A stretch of DNA of 64,000 nt, from NCBI RefSeq assembly GCF_900089755.1, contig NZ_FLOC01000010.1, positions 79,969 through 143,968 on the forward strand, given 5' to 3'. Made by a program: the position numbers and the translations under genes. Source of the stretch: Marinomonas aquimarina. Lineage in GTDB: Bacteria > Pseudomonadota > Gammaproteobacteria > Pseudomonadales > Marinomonadaceae. Shown here in pieces: positions 34,899 to 45,497 of this stretch. The notes beneath the pieces are model-generated. The model was not told the origin of the DNA. It saw only the letters and a list, made by a program, of their open reading frames with translations, and ran no database searches. Every line of letters begins with the position of its first letter. Position 1 is the first letter of the stretch.

Positions 34899-35163
34899 TT
34901 TTTTCTGGCCAAGACTGGAATGGGAATGGTTTTTCTTCTTTCGAGAAAGCCAAGAAAGAAATGATTTGCTTAATAAAAGTACCTGTTGAAGATACCCATT
35001 GATCTAATGTCGAGATCTCAGTTTTGCAAGCAAAACGAACCAATGTGGTGATGATGACTAGGAAGCCAAACACTGTCAAAGCAATGTTTAACACGCCCCA
35101 GTAGACCAGCATGAACAACATTCTGATCCAAAATTCTTGATTAGCGTAACCAGGTTTACTCAT
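34882..35163 (-). CDS. DUF4389 small membrane protein
   Basis: The 93-residue protein has one long or two short hydrophobic helices (FWIRMLFMLVYWGVLNIALTVFGFLVIITTLVRF) and a conserved W-rich end, as in the DUF4389 family. It lies between gpsA (8-base overlap) and sixA (17-base overlap), an arrangement also seen in Pseudomonas. Function is unknown; the tight overlaps argue for coordinated expression. Confidence 0.8.
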   Translation of the reverse strand: MSKPGYANQEFWIRMLFMLVYWGVLNIALTVFGFLVIITTLVRFACKTEISTLDQWVSSTGTFIKQIISFLAFSKEEKPFPFQSWPEKNGRED

Positions 35164-36187
35164 TTATATTTACTCCAGCAGTCGCGAATTCAACATCCCA
35201 TTTTTGCTCGCCAGTCATCATACTGCCGATCAGGGAATCCAAACTCGCATTGTCAAAAATCAGTTTGTACAAACCTGACGCAAGTGGCATATACAGACCA
35301 TGTTTATCGGCCTCTTCTACAACCATACGCAAGGTATTCACACCCTCCGCCACTTCGCCAATGGCACCAATTGCTTTTTCCAGCTCTTCACCAGAACCCA
35401 AAGCAAAGCCTACGCGATAGTTGCGACTCAAAGGTGAGGTACAGGTTGCGATCAAATCTCCCATGCCTGCCAACCCCAAAAATGTCATGGGATTGGCCCC
35501 AAAATGCACCGCGAAGCGACTCATTTCCGCCAAGCTTCGGGTCATAATCATGGCCATGGTATTTTCGCCAACCTTCATAGCCTTCGCCAAACCACAGACA
35601 ATGGCATATATATTCTTCAATGCCCCGGCCAATTCAACGCCAGTACTGTCGCGATTTTCATAAACTCTAAAGGTACGAGATTTCAACAACTCGATCACCG
35701 TCGCCCGTAACGCGTCATCGTTACTAGCGATCACTGAGCCGGTTAATTGCCCAGCAGCAATTTCTTTTGCTAGGTTTGGACCACTGAGGACCCCAATTCG
35801 TTCCGTAACACCGTTTCGGCGCAGGATATCGCTCATTAGTTCAAAGCGATTTGGGTTAAAGCCCTTAGTAGTACTGATCAGGATTTTATCTGCTGTCAGC
35901 AATGGCTTAATACGCTCCACTACTTGCTCGAAGGATTTCGATGGGATCGATACAAAAATAGTATCGCTGGCCCGAATCGCTTCTTCCAAGTTGCTGGTCG
36001 CTAAAAGCTCACGATGCAATGGTGCATTTGGCAGGTAACGGCTATTCAAGCCGGTAAGATTGATTTCTTCGACCTGATCTTCATTTCGCATCCATTGACT
36101 TACCTGATGGCCATTGTTCGCCATAATATTCGCCAATGCGGTGCCAAAACTACCACCACCTAATACACAAACCGATTGCTTATCCAT
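35156..36187 (-). CDS. gpsA: Glycerol-3-phosphate dehydrogenase [NAD(P)+]
   Basis: The enzyme reduces dihydroxyacetone phosphate to sn-glycerol-3-phosphate for phospholipid synthesis. The 343 residues show the N-terminal Rossmann motif VLGGGSFGTALANIMA (6-21), the TKGFNP and SGPNLAKEIAAGQ motifs, the catalytic Lys in the ELAGALKNIYAIVCG motif, and GLAGMGDLIATCTSPLSRNYRVG. It starts 21 bases after selO and heads the run gpsA-DUF4389-sixA-hydrolase-DUF4892-patatin. Confidence 0.96.
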   Translation of the reverse strand: MDKQSVCVLGGGSFGTALANIMANNGHQVSQWMRNEDQVEEINLTGLNSRYLPNAPLHRELLATSNLEEAIRASDTIFVSIPSKSFEQVVERIKPLLTADKILISTTKGFNPNRFELMSDILRRNGVTERIGVLSGPNLAKEIAAGQLTGSVIASNDDALRATVIELLKSRTFRVYENRDSTGVELAGALKNIYAIVCGLAKAMKVGENTMAMIMTRSLAEMSRFAVHFGANPMTFLGLAGMGDLIATCTSPLSRNYRVGFALGSGEELEKAIGAIGEVAEGVNTLRMVVEEADKHGLYMPLASGLYKLIFDNASLDSLIGSMMTGEQKWDVEFATAGVNINE

Positions 36188-36208
36188 AGTTTCTTCAATG
36201 CCTTATCG

Positions 36209-37627
36209 TTAAGAAGAACAGCTTACTTCTAAATGACGCCCCCAGTCAGGCGCACGTTTCGCTAAAGCGTCGCTTTCCAAGTGCTCATCAAAGGGGCTAT
36301 TGAGCACCTTGAGCAACTCTCTAAACGGCAAGTAATCACCTGACTCAGCCGCTTCAATTGCTTGATGAGCAAGATAATTTCTCAGAACAAATTTTGGATT
36401 AACTCGTCGCATCTGTTCGCTGACGGCCTGTTGATCTCGTCCGTCATTTCTTACAGACCAATAGTAGTCGAGCCAATCCGCCATTGCTTTTCTATCTACG
36501 ACTTCATCCATTAATAATTCCGGCTTATCTGCTTCTAATCGACTCAAAAAGCGGAAGAAAATAGTAAAGTCTAATTGCTCTTTTCGAAGCACAACGAAGA
36601 GTTGCTCGAGCATGGGCTCCAACTGCGCGACATCAGATAAGCCTAGTTTAGCCGCCATCAATTCATCATAGTGTGATTGCAAGCAAGGCTCGTAATGCTT
36701 GAGGATTTCGATCAATTCCTCTCGCGTGAAATGCTTTGAAAACGCAAACAGCAGACAGTTCAAATTCCAAAGACCAATGCCCGGCTGACGATGAAAAGCA
36801 TAACGCCCTTCATAATCCGAGTGGTTGCAGATCCAACGGTCGTTGAAATCTTCCATAAAGCCATAAGGCCCATAGTCAATGGTTTCACCTAGGATGGAGA
36901 AATTATCGGTATTCATCACGCCATGCTGAAACCCCACCGATTGCCACTTTGCCACCATTCGTGCGGTACGCTGAACGACGTCAATTAACATCGCCTTAAC
37001 TGGCTCTGACTCATCTTTTAGATGGGAGAAATAGGTGTCTAAGGTATAGTCAATCAGCTGTTGCAACTCGTCATATTTCTTATGCGCAAAGAAATATTCA
37101 AAGTGACCAAAGCGAATATGCGTTTTCGCAGTGCGGATCAGCATCGCGCCGATTTCTGGACGCTCACGGTACACAGCATGCTGGCTGTCGTATAACGCCA
37201 ATGCACGTGTTGTGGGAATACCCAAGCCATACATGGCTTCACTGGCCAAGTATTCACGAATGGTCGATCGCAATACTGCACGACCATCCGCCTGACGACT
37301 GAAGGGGGTTTGACCTGCCCCTTTGACATGCAAGTCATGCAGCACACCTTGGCGATCTTTCACTTCACCAAGCAACACACCGCGACCATCACCTAAACGT
37401 GGCGTAAAGCCACCAAACTGATGCCCCGCATACACCATACTAAGAGAGTCATCGACCGTTTCTTGGCCACTCAATTGGCGCTGAACGAATTCATCTGAAA
37501 AGTCGATGCCCAGCTCTTGAGCCAAGTCCTTATTAAACTCAACCAAGCGCTGCTCTTGCAAAGGCTGCACCTGAGTATGCGCAAAAAACTCATACCCTAG
37601 CTCAGCAAAATGGTGGTGTAGCTGCAT
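36209..37627 (-). CDS. selO: Protein adenylyltransferase SelO (YdiU family)
   Basis: The 472-residue pseudokinase-fold enzyme transfers AMP from ATP to Ser/Thr/Tyr of target proteins. Family landmarks: MVYAGHQFGGFTPRLGDGRGVLLGEV near residue 65-90, LHVKGAGQTPFSR (conserved Lys), HGVMNTDNFSILG near 250 (active-site Asp), and DYGPYGFMEDF. It ends in CSS, the motif in which eukaryotic homologues carry selenocysteine. It is 9 bases downstream of the RhlB-like gene. Confidence 0.94.
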   Translation of the reverse strand: MQLHHHFAELGYEFFAHTQVQPLQEQRLVEFNKDLAQELGIDFSDEFVQRQLSGQETVDDSLSMVYAGHQFGGFTPRLGDGRGVLLGEVKDRQGVLHDLHVKGAGQTPFSRQADGRAVLRSTIREYLASEAMYGLGIPTTRALALYDSQHAVYRERPEIGAMLIRTAKTHIRFGHFEYFFAHKKYDELQQLIDYTLDTYFSHLKDESEPVKAMLIDVVQRTARMVAKWQSVGFQHGVMNTDNFSILGETIDYGPYGFMEDFNDRWICNHSDYEGRYAFHRQPGIGLWNLNCLLFAFSKHFTREELIEILKHYEPCLQSHYDELMAAKLGLSDVAQLEPMLEQLFVVLRKEQLDFTIFFRFLSRLEADKPELLMDEVVDRKAMADWLDYYWSVRNDGRDQQAVSEQMRRVNPKFVLRNYLAHQAIEAAESGDYLPFRELLKVLNSPFDEHLESDALAKRAPDWGRHLEVSCSS

Positions 37628-37636
37628 GCTTCCTCG

Positions 37637-39037
37637 TTAGTCTTGGTCGCGTACGTATTCACAACGGATCGAAGCACCAATAGTCGCTTCGATCTCAGGG
37701 ATCATAAAGGAGTCATCTTCGGTGGCAAAACTAACCGATTTACCCATTTCCCCACCACGACCAGTACGACCGATACGGTGAACGTAATCCTCTGGATCTT
37801 CTGGTAACGTATAGTTAACTACCAACTCAATGTTGTCCACGTGGATACCACGACCCGCAACATCCGTTGCCACCAACACTTGGATGCTACCGTCTTTAAA
37901 CTTGGCCAGTGTCTTAACACGTTTTTCCTGAGACACTTCACCAGACAACATAGCACAGTTGATGTTGGCTTTTTTCAGCTTCTCGTTTAGATCACGGGTC
38001 TCATCACGACGGTTAGCAAAGATAATGGTACGTTGATTACCGTTCTCTTCGATCAGCTTTTTCAGAATCGGCCATTTCTGGTTATTCGAAACCGTGTAAA
38101 TCACCTGATCGATGTTTTTATTAGTAGTTTCCTTTGGTACCACTGACACTTCTTTTGGGTGGAACGTCCACTGACGAGCCAATGCTTGTACGTCTTTCGG
38201 GAAGGTCGCACTGAACAACATAGTTTGACGACGCTCTTTATGCGGCGTCATACGAATGATGCTTTTCACATCAGGAATAAAGCCCATAGACAACATGCGG
38301 TCTGCTTCATCAAGCACCACACATTCTACTTTATTCAACATCACCTTCTTATTGCGTGCAAAGTCCAGTAAACGACCTGGTGTTGCCACCACTAAGTCAA
38401 CGTATTCAGTCTCTAGCTGCTTACGCTGCTTGTCATAGTCCATACCACCGACAAGCGACACGACATTCAGGTTGGTGAACTTAGTTAGCTTCTCCGCTTC
38501 GTCAGCGATCTGTAACGCCAGTTCACGTGTCGGCGCGATGATTAAACCGCGCGGGAAGTGATTTGGACGCTCGCCTTCCACTGGATAATCTAAGAAGTCA
38601 CTGATCATAGCGATCAAGAATGCCGCCGTTTTACCAGTACCTGTCTGGGCTTGACCAATTAAGTCATAGCCTTGCAAGGTTGCAGGTAATGTTGCTGCTT
38701 GAATTTCACTGCAGTATTCAAAGCCCATTTTTTGGATCGCTTTTAACACGCGATCAGGTAGGTTTAGGTCGTGGAAACGGACTTTCCCTTCAACTTCAGG
38801 CACTTTGAAGTCTTTAATAGACCAAAGTTCACCACTTTCCTTTTCAGCAGCCGGAGTTTTCGCTCCCGTTGCGTTAGCACTGCTTTTGTTGTGTTTACGA
38901 CGGGGTCTGCGTTGGCGCTTTGGTCCCTTTGATTCAGGGCGCGCGGCTTGTTGCTGTTTTTCCATGTGAGAGTCTTTAATCTCTTTTGATTGAATGTTTG
39001 TTAACAAGGCTCCGAGTGTACCTAAATGACTCGGCAT
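37637..39037 (-). CDS. DEAD-box RNA helicase, RhlB-like
   Basis: The helicase has about 466 residues with a basic low-complexity N-terminus (KRQRRPRRKHNK), then the core: Q motif (FHDLNLPDRVLKAI...IQ), Walker [28 protein letters not shown], and [10 protein letters not shown]. By resemblance to Pseudomonas RhlB it would unwind RNA in degradosome-type decay. Two starts are possible: ATG 39037 has AAAGGTGAT at good spacing; ATG 38965 gives the more usual basic N-terminus but a weak ribosome binding site. A CCGAGT/ACTCGG hairpin lies between them. It follows dinG by about 15 bases. Confidence 0.88.
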   Translation of the reverse strand: MPSHLGTLGALLTNIQSKEIKDSHMEKQQQAARPESKGPKRQRRPRRKHNKSSANATGAKTPAAEKESGELWSIKDFKVPEVEGKVRFHDLNLPDRVLKAIQKMGFEYCSEIQAATLPATLQGYDLIGQAQTGTGKTAAFLIAMISDFLDYPVEGERPNHFPRGLIIAPTRELALQIADEAEKLTKFTNLNVVSLVGGMDYDKQRKQLETEYVDLVVATPGRLLDFARNKKVMLNKVECVVLDEADRMLSMGFIPDVKSIIRMTPHKERRQTMLFSATFPKDVQALARQWTFHPKEVSVVPKETTNKNIDQVIYTVSNNQKWPILKKLIEENGNQRTIIFANRRDETRDLNEKLKKANINCAMLSGEVSQEKRVKTLAKFKDGSIQVLVATDVAGRGIHVDNIELVVNYTLPEDPEDYVHRIGRTGRGGEMGKSVSFATEDDSFMIPEIEATIGASIRCEYVRDQD

Positions 39038-39052
39038 TATCACCTTTAGTTT

Positions 39053-41176
39053 TTAAATCTGCCGGTAAGGCGGCAAACTATTGATCAGTTGCCTACCATA
39101 GCGTTTTGTTTTTAAGCGCTTATCCAGTATATGAATTTCGCCGCTGTCGTTCTCGCTACGCAGTAATCGACCGGTGGCCTGCACCAGTCTTAAGGACGCA
39201 TCTGGAATGGTAATTTCCATAAACGGATTACCGCCGCGCTTTTGGATCCATTCCGCTAACGTCGCTTCCACTGGGTCATCCGGCACAGCAAATGGAATTT
39301 TCGCGATGTACACACGGGTTAGATACTTGCCAGGCAAATCCACCCCTTCGGCAAAACTAGCCAGACCAAAAAGCAAGCTGCCCTTATCCTCATCAATCGC
39401 GTCTTTGTGACTGTCTAGGATAATGCGCTTGGACTGCTCCCCCTGCATCAGCAAGATATCTTTCAAATCCTCTTTAATACCCGCAGCCACTTCTTCCATT
39501 TGACGTCTTGAAGAGAACAACACTAAAGATCCGAGCTTGGTATCCACCTGCTCGTTGAGATATTTAATCAGTTCTTTGGTGTGTGCATCCGCATGATTCG
39601 GTTCTGCCTCCATCTGAGGCACCACTAGAGTACCTTTGTTGGCAAAATCAAACGGGCTGATGACACGTAGGTATTCGCTTTCTCGCGGTACTCCAGAGCG
39701 CATATTAAAACGATGAAACTCATTAAGGGCCGTTAGGGTCGCTGAAGTCACCACTGCCCCAAAGCACTTATCCCACAACTGCATACGTAAAGTATGTGCC
39801 GCTAAGATCGGCGAACCGCCGAGCTCAATATCTTGATCCATGCCTTGGCCTACCACCATTAACCAGCGGGCATTAGGCGGGTAGTTTTGGTCATCTTGAG
39901 TAGAATACAGCTTCCAAAGCTCAGTACAGGCTTCTAAACGCCCAAGAATCACCCCCAAAATCGGCAGCCAATTCTCTGCGGTGTCTTCTTTAATGCCCAT
40001 GCCTTCGTTCTGCTTTACCTTCTTACATTCGTCTTGAATGTTTTCAATTTGGTTAAACAACTTTTGATAGGACATGGCGAGACTGTAGGCCAGTTGGCGC
40101 AGCTCATCAGGAATCACACCAAACTCAAAACGATGCTGGCGGGTTTCTTGGTCTAACCCAAGATTCTGAATAAATGGCGCTAAGCCCTGCTGTACATACT
40201 GAATAAAGTTAACCGTACTTTGGATTTGCTGCGGAATTTTCAGCAATATCTGCCCCGTGGTGCTGATTTCTTCGGTCAGCTCTTGGCGCAGGTTTATTAA
40301 GTTTTTGTCCAGTTGCTTTAACCAGCTAATACTTTGCTGTAGGCGCACCTCATGGCGGAAGTGGCCAATGGCTTTATCGGGCAAGTGGTGCCCCTCATCG
40401 AACACATAAATGGTTTCTTTCGGATCCGATAGAATCGCACCACCGCCTAAGGACAAATCTGCCAACACTAGATCGTGGTTAGCGACAATGACGTCAGCGG
40501 TCTCCAGTTCACCACGCGCCTTGAAAAATGGACAGGCAGAGAAGTTGGCGCAGTTACGGTTGGTACACTGTTGGTGATCCGTGGTCAATCGACGCCAATC
40601 TTGATCCCTTACAATGCCTTCCCAATTGTCTTTGTCACCATCCCATGTGCCCGCGCGAATGGCATCGTCCATTTCTTGATACAACGGAGTATTCACGTCA
40701 TCCGCCGCTAGGTGTTGCTCAAACAGCCCAGCAAACATGTCTTCTGTGGCCTGCTCTTCGGCACTGAGAAAACCCTCGAGATTATTCAAGCACATGTAGC
40801 GACCGCGACCTTTGGCCAACGTGTAGCGGAAGCTGTAGTCCGTCAGTTCAAGTAGGCTCGGTAATTCTTTGTGCAAAATCTGCTCTTGCAACGCCACGGT
40901 GGCTGTTGAGATCACCAGTTTCAAGCCTTTATCTTTGGCAATTGGAATAGCTGACAAACAGTAGGACAGCGTTTTACCCGTACCCGTTCCTGCTTCAACG
41001 ACCGCCACATGTTTTTCGCCCAGCCGCTCCCCTTCTGACCCTTGCTTGATGTTGCCAAGGGTACGAGCAATGGTGGCAATCATATGACGCTGGCCAACAC
41101 GAGCCTTATGCCCCTTTGCTTCAAGGTAGGCACGGTAGGCAATTTGAATTTTTTCTTTAATCGAGTCTGAAAGCAT
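39053..41176 (-). CDS. dinG: ATP-dependent DNA helicase DinG
   Basis: The 707-residue 5'-3' helicase (XPD family) resolves R-loops and other structures. Motifs: Walker A VEAGTGTGKTLSY, the four-Cys iron-sulfur region with QCTNRNCANFSACPFF, FDEGHHLPD as the DEAH box, VTSATL, and the C-terminal QATGRLLRS motif VI. The length agrees with DinG. It is divergent from lexA with 70 bases between, and that interval holds two LexA boxes, so it should be SOS-induced as in E. coli. Confidence 0.95.
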   Translation of the reverse strand: MLSDSIKEKIQIAYRAYLEAKGHKARVGQRHMIATIARTLGNIKQGSEGERLGEKHVAVVEAGTGTGKTLSYCLSAIPIAKDKGLKLVISTATVALQEQILHKELPSLLELTDYSFRYTLAKGRGRYMCLNNLEGFLSAEEQATEDMFAGLFEQHLAADDVNTPLYQEMDDAIRAGTWDGDKDNWEGIVRDQDWRRLTTDHQQCTNRNCANFSACPFFKARGELETADVIVANHDLVLADLSLGGGAILSDPKETIYVFDEGHHLPDKAIGHFRHEVRLQQSISWLKQLDKNLINLRQELTEEISTTGQILLKIPQQIQSTVNFIQYVQQGLAPFIQNLGLDQETRQHRFEFGVIPDELRQLAYSLAMSYQKLFNQIENIQDECKKVKQNEGMGIKEDTAENWLPILGVILGRLEACTELWKLYSTQDDQNYPPNARWLMVVGQGMDQDIELGGSPILAAHTLRMQLWDKCFGAVVTSATLTALNEFHRFNMRSGVPRESEYLRVISPFDFANKGTLVVPQMEAEPNHADAHTKELIKYLNEQVDTKLGSLVLFSSRRQMEEVAAGIKEDLKDILLMQGEQSKRIILDSHKDAIDEDKGSLLFGLASFAEGVDLPGKYLTRVYIAKIPFAVPDDPVEATLAEWIQKRGGNPFMEITIPDASLRLVQATGRLLRSENDSGEIHILDKRLKTKRYGRQLINSLPPYRQI

Positions 41177-41185
41177 GGATTTTAG

Positions 41186-41239
41186 TTGAGCAATTAATGA
41201 TTAGCTGTATATAATAACAGTAACTGTATAAACAAACAG
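41186..41239. promoter_or_regulatory. Two LexA boxes and lexA promoter between dinG and lexA
   Basis: CTGTATATAATAACAG (41205-41220) and CTGTATAAACAAACAG (41224-41239) both fit CTG-N10-CAG and lie 3 bases apart. A lexA promoter with TTGAGC (41186-41191), an 18-base spacer and TATAAT (41210-41215) has its -10 inside the first box. Both divergent genes should be repressed. Confidence 0.95.
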
Positions 41240-41246
41240 ATGCCAT

Positions 41247-41873
41247 ATGATTAAATTAACGAAAAGACAGTCCGACGTACTCGAGACGATTCGCGAATTC
41301 ATCAACGAAACCGGCTTCCCGCCGACTCGTGCTGAAATTGCGACGCGCTTAGGTTTCCGCTCACCTAATGCTGCCGAAGAACACCTTAAGGCACTGTGCA
41401 AAAAAGGCGCGATCGAGATGCTTTCTGGCGCATCTCGCGGCATTCGCCTCGTAGAGCAAGAACCAGTCAGCAGCGCTAACGATGAAAACGGCACCTTGCC
41501 GATCATTGGTCGCGTCGCCGCAGGTTACCCCATTCTTGCTCAGGAAAACATTGATTCACGCATCAGTATTGCCGCCGAGATGTTCTCACCCAAGGCCGAT
41601 TACTTGTTATCTGTAAACGGCATGAGTATGAAGAACGCAGGTATTCTGGATGGCGATCTACTTGCTGTGCATAAAACTCACACGGTGCGCAATGGCCAAA
41701 TCGTGGTTGCCCGCATTGGCGATGAGGTAACCGTTAAGCGATTTGAGCAAAAAGGGCGCGAAGTACGCTTGATTCCTGAAAACGAAGAATTCTCTGACAT
41801 CATCGTTGACCTTGAGAGCGAAGATTTCGCTATCGAAGGTTTGTCGGTTGGCGTTATCCGCCGCAGCAACTAA
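41247..41873 (+). CDS. lexA: LexA repressor
   Basis: The 208-residue SOS master repressor has the N-terminal winged helix ([16 protein letters not shown]...[12 protein letters not shown]), the Ala-Gly autocleavage site in GRVAAGYPI, and the Ser-Lys dyad in NGMSMKNAG and VTVKRFEQ. RecA filaments trigger its self-cleavage. Two LexA boxes overlap its promoter, so it is autoregulated. A strong terminator follows. The cell-division inhibitor sulA that commonly follows lexA in pseudomonads is not present here. Confidence 0.97.
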   Translation: MIKLTKRQSDVLETIREFINETGFPPTRAEIATRLGFRSPNAAEEHLKALCKKGAIEMLSGASRGIRLVEQEPVSSANDENGTLPIIGRVAAGYPILAQENIDSRISIAAEMFSPKADYLLSVNGMSMKNAGILDGDLLAVHKTHTVRNGQIVVARIGDEVTVKRFEQKGREVRLIPENEEFSDIIVDLESEDFAIEGLSVGVIRRSN

Positions 41874-41891
41874 GCCGCACCACAAAACAAT

Positions 41892-41929
41892 AAGGCATGA
41901 TTTGAGCTGATCAAATCATGCCTTTTTTT
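41892..41929 (+). terminator. Terminator of lexA
   Basis: AAGGCATGATTTGA-GCTGA-TCAAATCATGCCTT, a perfect 14-bp stem, is followed by a run of seven T. It lies between convergent lexA and the topA operon and may serve both strands. Confidence 0.93.
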
Positions 41930-41949
41930 ATTTCTAACCACGTAAGAGC

Positions 41950-42222
41950 TTAGTGCAAAATACGTGGCATAAATTCTTCATCGTGAGCCTCTGACTCACC
42001 GGCAGCACCATCAAAGTCGCCAAAATCTTCCGAATAAACAAAGTCGATGCCAGCATGGAACATGCATTTGGCCAATTCGAAATAACGATCTTTCAAAAAG
42101 TCTTTGGTGTCATCAGAGATAGTTAAGGTTGCAATCGGCGTTTTATCATCGTCTTCCCCTGCTGGGCGAAGCACGATCTCACCATTTTCTAACTCTACTA
42201 TTTCTAGGTATGTATCTTTCAT
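41950..42222 (-). CDS. Conserved hypothetical acidic protein
   Basis: The 90-residue acidic protein starts LEIVELENGEIVLRPAGEDD and continues with a helix (DDTKDFLKDRYFELAKCMFHAG) and a Glu/Asp-rich end. It begins 2 bases after the DUF6586 stop, so translation is probably coupled. A gene of this type occupies the same place between lexA and topA in pseudomonads. Function is unknown. Confidence 0.7.
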   Translation of the reverse strand: MKDTYLEIVELENGEIVLRPAGEDDDKTPIATLTISDDTKDFLKDRYFELAKCMFHAGIDFVYSEDFGDFDGAAGESEAHDEEFMPRILH

Positions 42223-42224
42223 TG

Positions 42225-42695
42225 TTAATATTCTGCTGCGTCCTCGCGAAAGCGTAAGACAAGCTCAGTTAATGAGCTCAAAATGTATTGAGTTGAGGCG
42301 CCCGCATCGGAACCACGTCCGATCAGCTCTACCTCGGTAGCATAAGCATGACTGCCAACTTGGCATTCTAATGCGGCATTATACGCACTTAATAGCTGAC
42401 TTAGCCATGATTGGGGATTTAACTTATGTTGTGCCAACTCATTTAAGACTGGCACACTGATACCTTGATGGTCTGCCGCGATCAGTAAGGCGTCCAATTC
42501 CAGCACCCCTTGCAAGCTGTAAGAGGTTTTCACTTCTTGTAGCAAACCGTTTAGGGCGCTGCGCAATTGAAACAATGCGGATGACTCAAAACTCTGCGTC
42601 ATCCAGTCATTGTCAGACTCTTGGCTTTGCTGCAGTAAGCGTCGCGCCCCATCAAGGCGCTGATTGGTAATACTGGCTAAGCTCGAACCACTCAT
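42225..42695 (-). CDS. DUF6586 family protein
   Basis: The 156-residue mostly helical protein ([18 protein letters not shown]...[16 protein letters not shown]...) matches the DUF6586 pattern found next to topA in Pseudomonas and relatives. It overlaps the topA stop by 4 bases, pointing to translational coupling. No membrane segment or catalytic motif is seen. Function is unknown. Confidence 0.78.
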   Translation of the reverse strand: MSGSSLASITNQRLDGARRLLQQSQESDNDWMTQSFESSALFQLRSALNGLLQEVKTSYSLQGVLELDALLIAADHQGISVPVLNELAQHKLNPQSWLSQLLSAYNAALECQVGSHAYATEVELIGRGSDAGASTQYILSSLTELVLRFREDAAEY

Positions 42696-45319
42696 TTTTT
42701 CTTACCGTGCTCGATCTTCCACTTACCTCCATCATAGAACGCTTTCCAACCGGTTGGCTTGCCTTCTACTTCGGTCATAATGTACTGCTCTTTGGTTTTA
42801 CGGCTAAAGCGAATCACCGTTGGATTGCCTTCTTCGTCCTGCAATGGCGCCGAATCGAAGTAATGGTACTTTGGATCAATCTGATCCATGTAAGGTTTTA
42901 GCTCTTTCACCAAAGGTGGTCGTGTTTCACGCTTGCGCGGGAACTGGCTTGCCGCTAGGAATAAACCGGTGGCTCCGTCTCGAAGGACATAATGGTCTTC
43001 TACCTTTTGACACGCTAGATCTGGCATCGGTACAGGATCCATCTTTGGTGGTGCGACTTCACCATTCTTTAGCAGCTTACGAGTATTCTTACACTCTTCA
43101 CTGGTACAACCAAAGTACTTTCCAAAACGGCCCGTCTTAAGTTGCATGTCCGACCCACACTTATCACACTCAATCACAGGACCATCATAGCCTTTGAGCT
43201 TGAATGTGCCTTGCTCCACTTCGAAGCCTGGGCAAGATGGATTGTTACCACAAACGTGCAATTTACGCTGCTCATCAACTAGGTAACTGTCCATCGCCGA
43301 ATCACAGATGCTACAGCGACGCTTGTTGATCAGGGCTTTAGACTCACCTTCGTCATCGTCTACCGCAACAGCCTCATCACCACTCACCAGGTTAATGGTC
43401 GCTTTACAACGCTCTTTTGGCGGTAGCGCATAACCTGAACAAGACAAGAACACACCAGTACTCGCGGTACGAATTTGCATCGGGCGACCACAGGTTGGAC
43501 ATGGAATGTCCGTTGGTGTCGGCTCATTAGGAGCCATACCGCCGTCTTCCGCTTCCGCTTGATTCAGGGTTTGACTAAAGTCTTGGTAGAAGTTGTTAAG
43601 AACTTGAATCCAATCTTTTTCTCCTTCGGCGATGTCGTCGAGCTTCTCTTCCATTTGCGCGGTGAAGCTGTAGTTCATCAAATCATCGAAGCTTGCTACC
43701 AAACGGTCGGTGACGATATCACCCATCTTTTCAGCGTAGAAACGACGGTTATCGACGCGTACATAACCACGATCCTGAATCGTAGAAATAATCGACGCGT
43801 AAGTAGATGGTCGGCCAATACCACGCTTCTCAAGCTCTTTTACCAAACTGGCCTCACTGTAACGTGCCGGTGGCTTGGTAAAGTGCTGAGCCGGACTTAA
43901 GTTAAGCAAGGTCAGCGCATCACCTTTTTGCACATCCGGAAGAATGGTGTCTTCTGCTTTTTTGCCGACAGGCGTCAGCACACGAGTATAACCATCAAAA
44001 CGCAGAATACGGCCTTTAGCGCGTAGCTCATATTCCCCAGCCATCACAGTGATTGTGGTCGAGGTGTATTCTGCTGGCGTCATCTGACAGGCAATAAATT
44101 GATTGCGGATCAAGTCGTATAGACGATGCGCATCTTTATCCATGCCTTGTAGCATATCTTGTGTCACCGTCACACTGGATGGACGGATCGCTTCGTGGGC
44201 CTCTTGCGCACCTTCTTTACTTGAATAGCGCAAAGCTTCTTTTGGCAAGTACGCATCACCGTAGTTACCTTGAATGAACTCGCGTACGGCTTCCACGGCT
44301 TCCTGACTCAAGTTGGTCGAGTCGGTACGCATATAAGTAATGTAACCCGCTTCGTACAAACGCTGTGCCAGCATCATGGTCTTCTTAACACCAAAACTTA
44401 GACGCGTACTCGCGGCTTGTTGTAGCGTTGAAGTGATAAAGGGGGCCGACGGTTTAGACTTGGTTGGCTTGTCTTCGCGGTTAGCGACATTAAAAGGTAG
44501 TTTTTCAATGCGTTGAACATGTTCATCCGACTGAGCTTTAGACGTTGGACGGTATTCTTTACCTTGATACTTGGCCGTCTCAAAGGTGATATTGGCATCA
44601 TCTTTGGTCGCCAAGTTCGCATCCAATTCCCAAAATTCTTCTGGGTTAAAGGCGCGAATTTCTTTTTCACGTTCAACAATCAAACGCACCGCTACCGACT
44701 GAACACGTCCAGCCGATAGGCCGCGAGCCACTTTTGCCCATAACAATGGCGACACCATAAAGCCCACAACACGGTCAAGAAAACGACGCGCTTGTTGAGC
44801 GTTGACACGGTTCATGTCCAAATCAGATGGTGTCTCAAAGGCAGATTTGATCGCGTTCTTGGTAATTTCGTTAAACACAACACGCTTGTAACGGCTGTCA
44901 TCACCACCAATGGCTTCACGTAAGTGCCATGCAATCGCCTCACCCTCTCTATCCAAATCGGTTGCGAGATAGATGGTTTCAGCGTTCTTGGCTAAGCGTT
45001 TTAGCTCATCAACGACTTTTTCTTTACCAGGAAGCACCTCGTAATGGGCCGCCCAGTTGTGCTCTGGATCTACGCCCATACGGTTGATCAGCTGCTTGCG
45101 GGATTTGGTACGCTTGTATTCCGCTTTTTCTTCAGGACTCATTTTACGAGTCAGAGCAGCCTGCTTAGCACGTTCCTGTGGTGTAGAGGTGGACGTTGTA
45201 CCAGACGGAAGATCTCGGATATGACCAACACTCGACTTAACGACATAGTCGTTACCGAGGTACTTGTTAATAGTTTTCGCCTTGGCTGGCGATTCCACGA
45301 TTACCAGAGATTTAGCCAT
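42692..45319 (-). CDS. topA: DNA topoisomerase I
   Basis: The 875-residue type IA enzyme relaxes negative supercoils. The TOPRIM domain is at the N-terminus ([33 protein letters not shown] with the metal-binding Asp pair). The catalytic Tyr sits in [13 protein letters not shown] around residue 330. [19 protein letters not shown] and three C-terminal zinc ribbons follow (CPTCGRPM..., CSICDSAMD..., CDKCGSDM...), then a basic tail with KKK at the very end. It is first in an operon with DUF6586 and the acidic protein. Confidence 0.97.
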   Translation of the reverse strand: MAKSLVIVESPAKAKTINKYLGNDYVVKSSVGHIRDLPSGTTSTSTPQERAKQAALTRKMSPEEKAEYKRTKSRKQLINRMGVDPEHNWAAHYEVLPGKEKVVDELKRLAKNAETIYLATDLDREGEAIAWHLREAIGGDDSRYKRVVFNEITKNAIKSAFETPSDLDMNRVNAQQARRFLDRVVGFMVSPLLWAKVARGLSAGRVQSVAVRLIVEREKEIRAFNPEEFWELDANLATKDDANITFETAKYQGKEYRPTSKAQSDEHVQRIEKLPFNVANREDKPTKSKPSAPFITSTLQQAASTRLSFGVKKTMMLAQRLYEAGYITYMRTDSTNLSQEAVEAVREFIQGNYGDAYLPKEALRYSSKEGAQEAHEAIRPSSVTVTQDMLQGMDKDAHRLYDLIRNQFIACQMTPAEYTSTTITVMAGEYELRAKGRILRFDGYTRVLTPVGKKAEDTILPDVQKGDALTLLNLSPAQHFTKPPARYSEASLVKELEKRGIGRPSTYASIISTIQDRGYVRVDNRRFYAEKMGDIVTDRLVASFDDLMNYSFTAQMEEKLDDIAEGEKDWIQVLNNFYQDFSQTLNQAEAEDGGMAPNEPTPTDIPCPTCGRPMQIRTASTGVFLSCSGYALPPKERCKATINLVSGDEAVAVDDDEGESKALINKRRCSICDSAMDSYLVDEQRKLHVCGNNPSCPGFEVEQGTFKLKGYDGPVIECDKCGSDMQLKTGRFGKYFGCTSEECKNTRKLLKNGEVAPPKMDPVPMPDLACQKVEDHYVLRDGATGLFLAASQFPRKRETRPPLVKELKPYMDQIDPKYHYFDSAPLQDEEGNPTVIRFSRKTKEQYIMTEVEGKPTGWKAFYDGGKWKIEHGKKK

Positions 45320-45497
45320 TGGGTTGTTCGAGCCTTAATTACTTTGAAAGATGAACGTGCTTAGAATACTTTAGGGGCGCAGATATTAAGCAAAGCGCTA
45401 ATATATGACAAGCAATCCCTTACAGATTCGCAACATTCCTATTGCCGAGTCCAGCATTTGCCCTTTAACATACTGAAATCATTTAAAAAGGACAATC

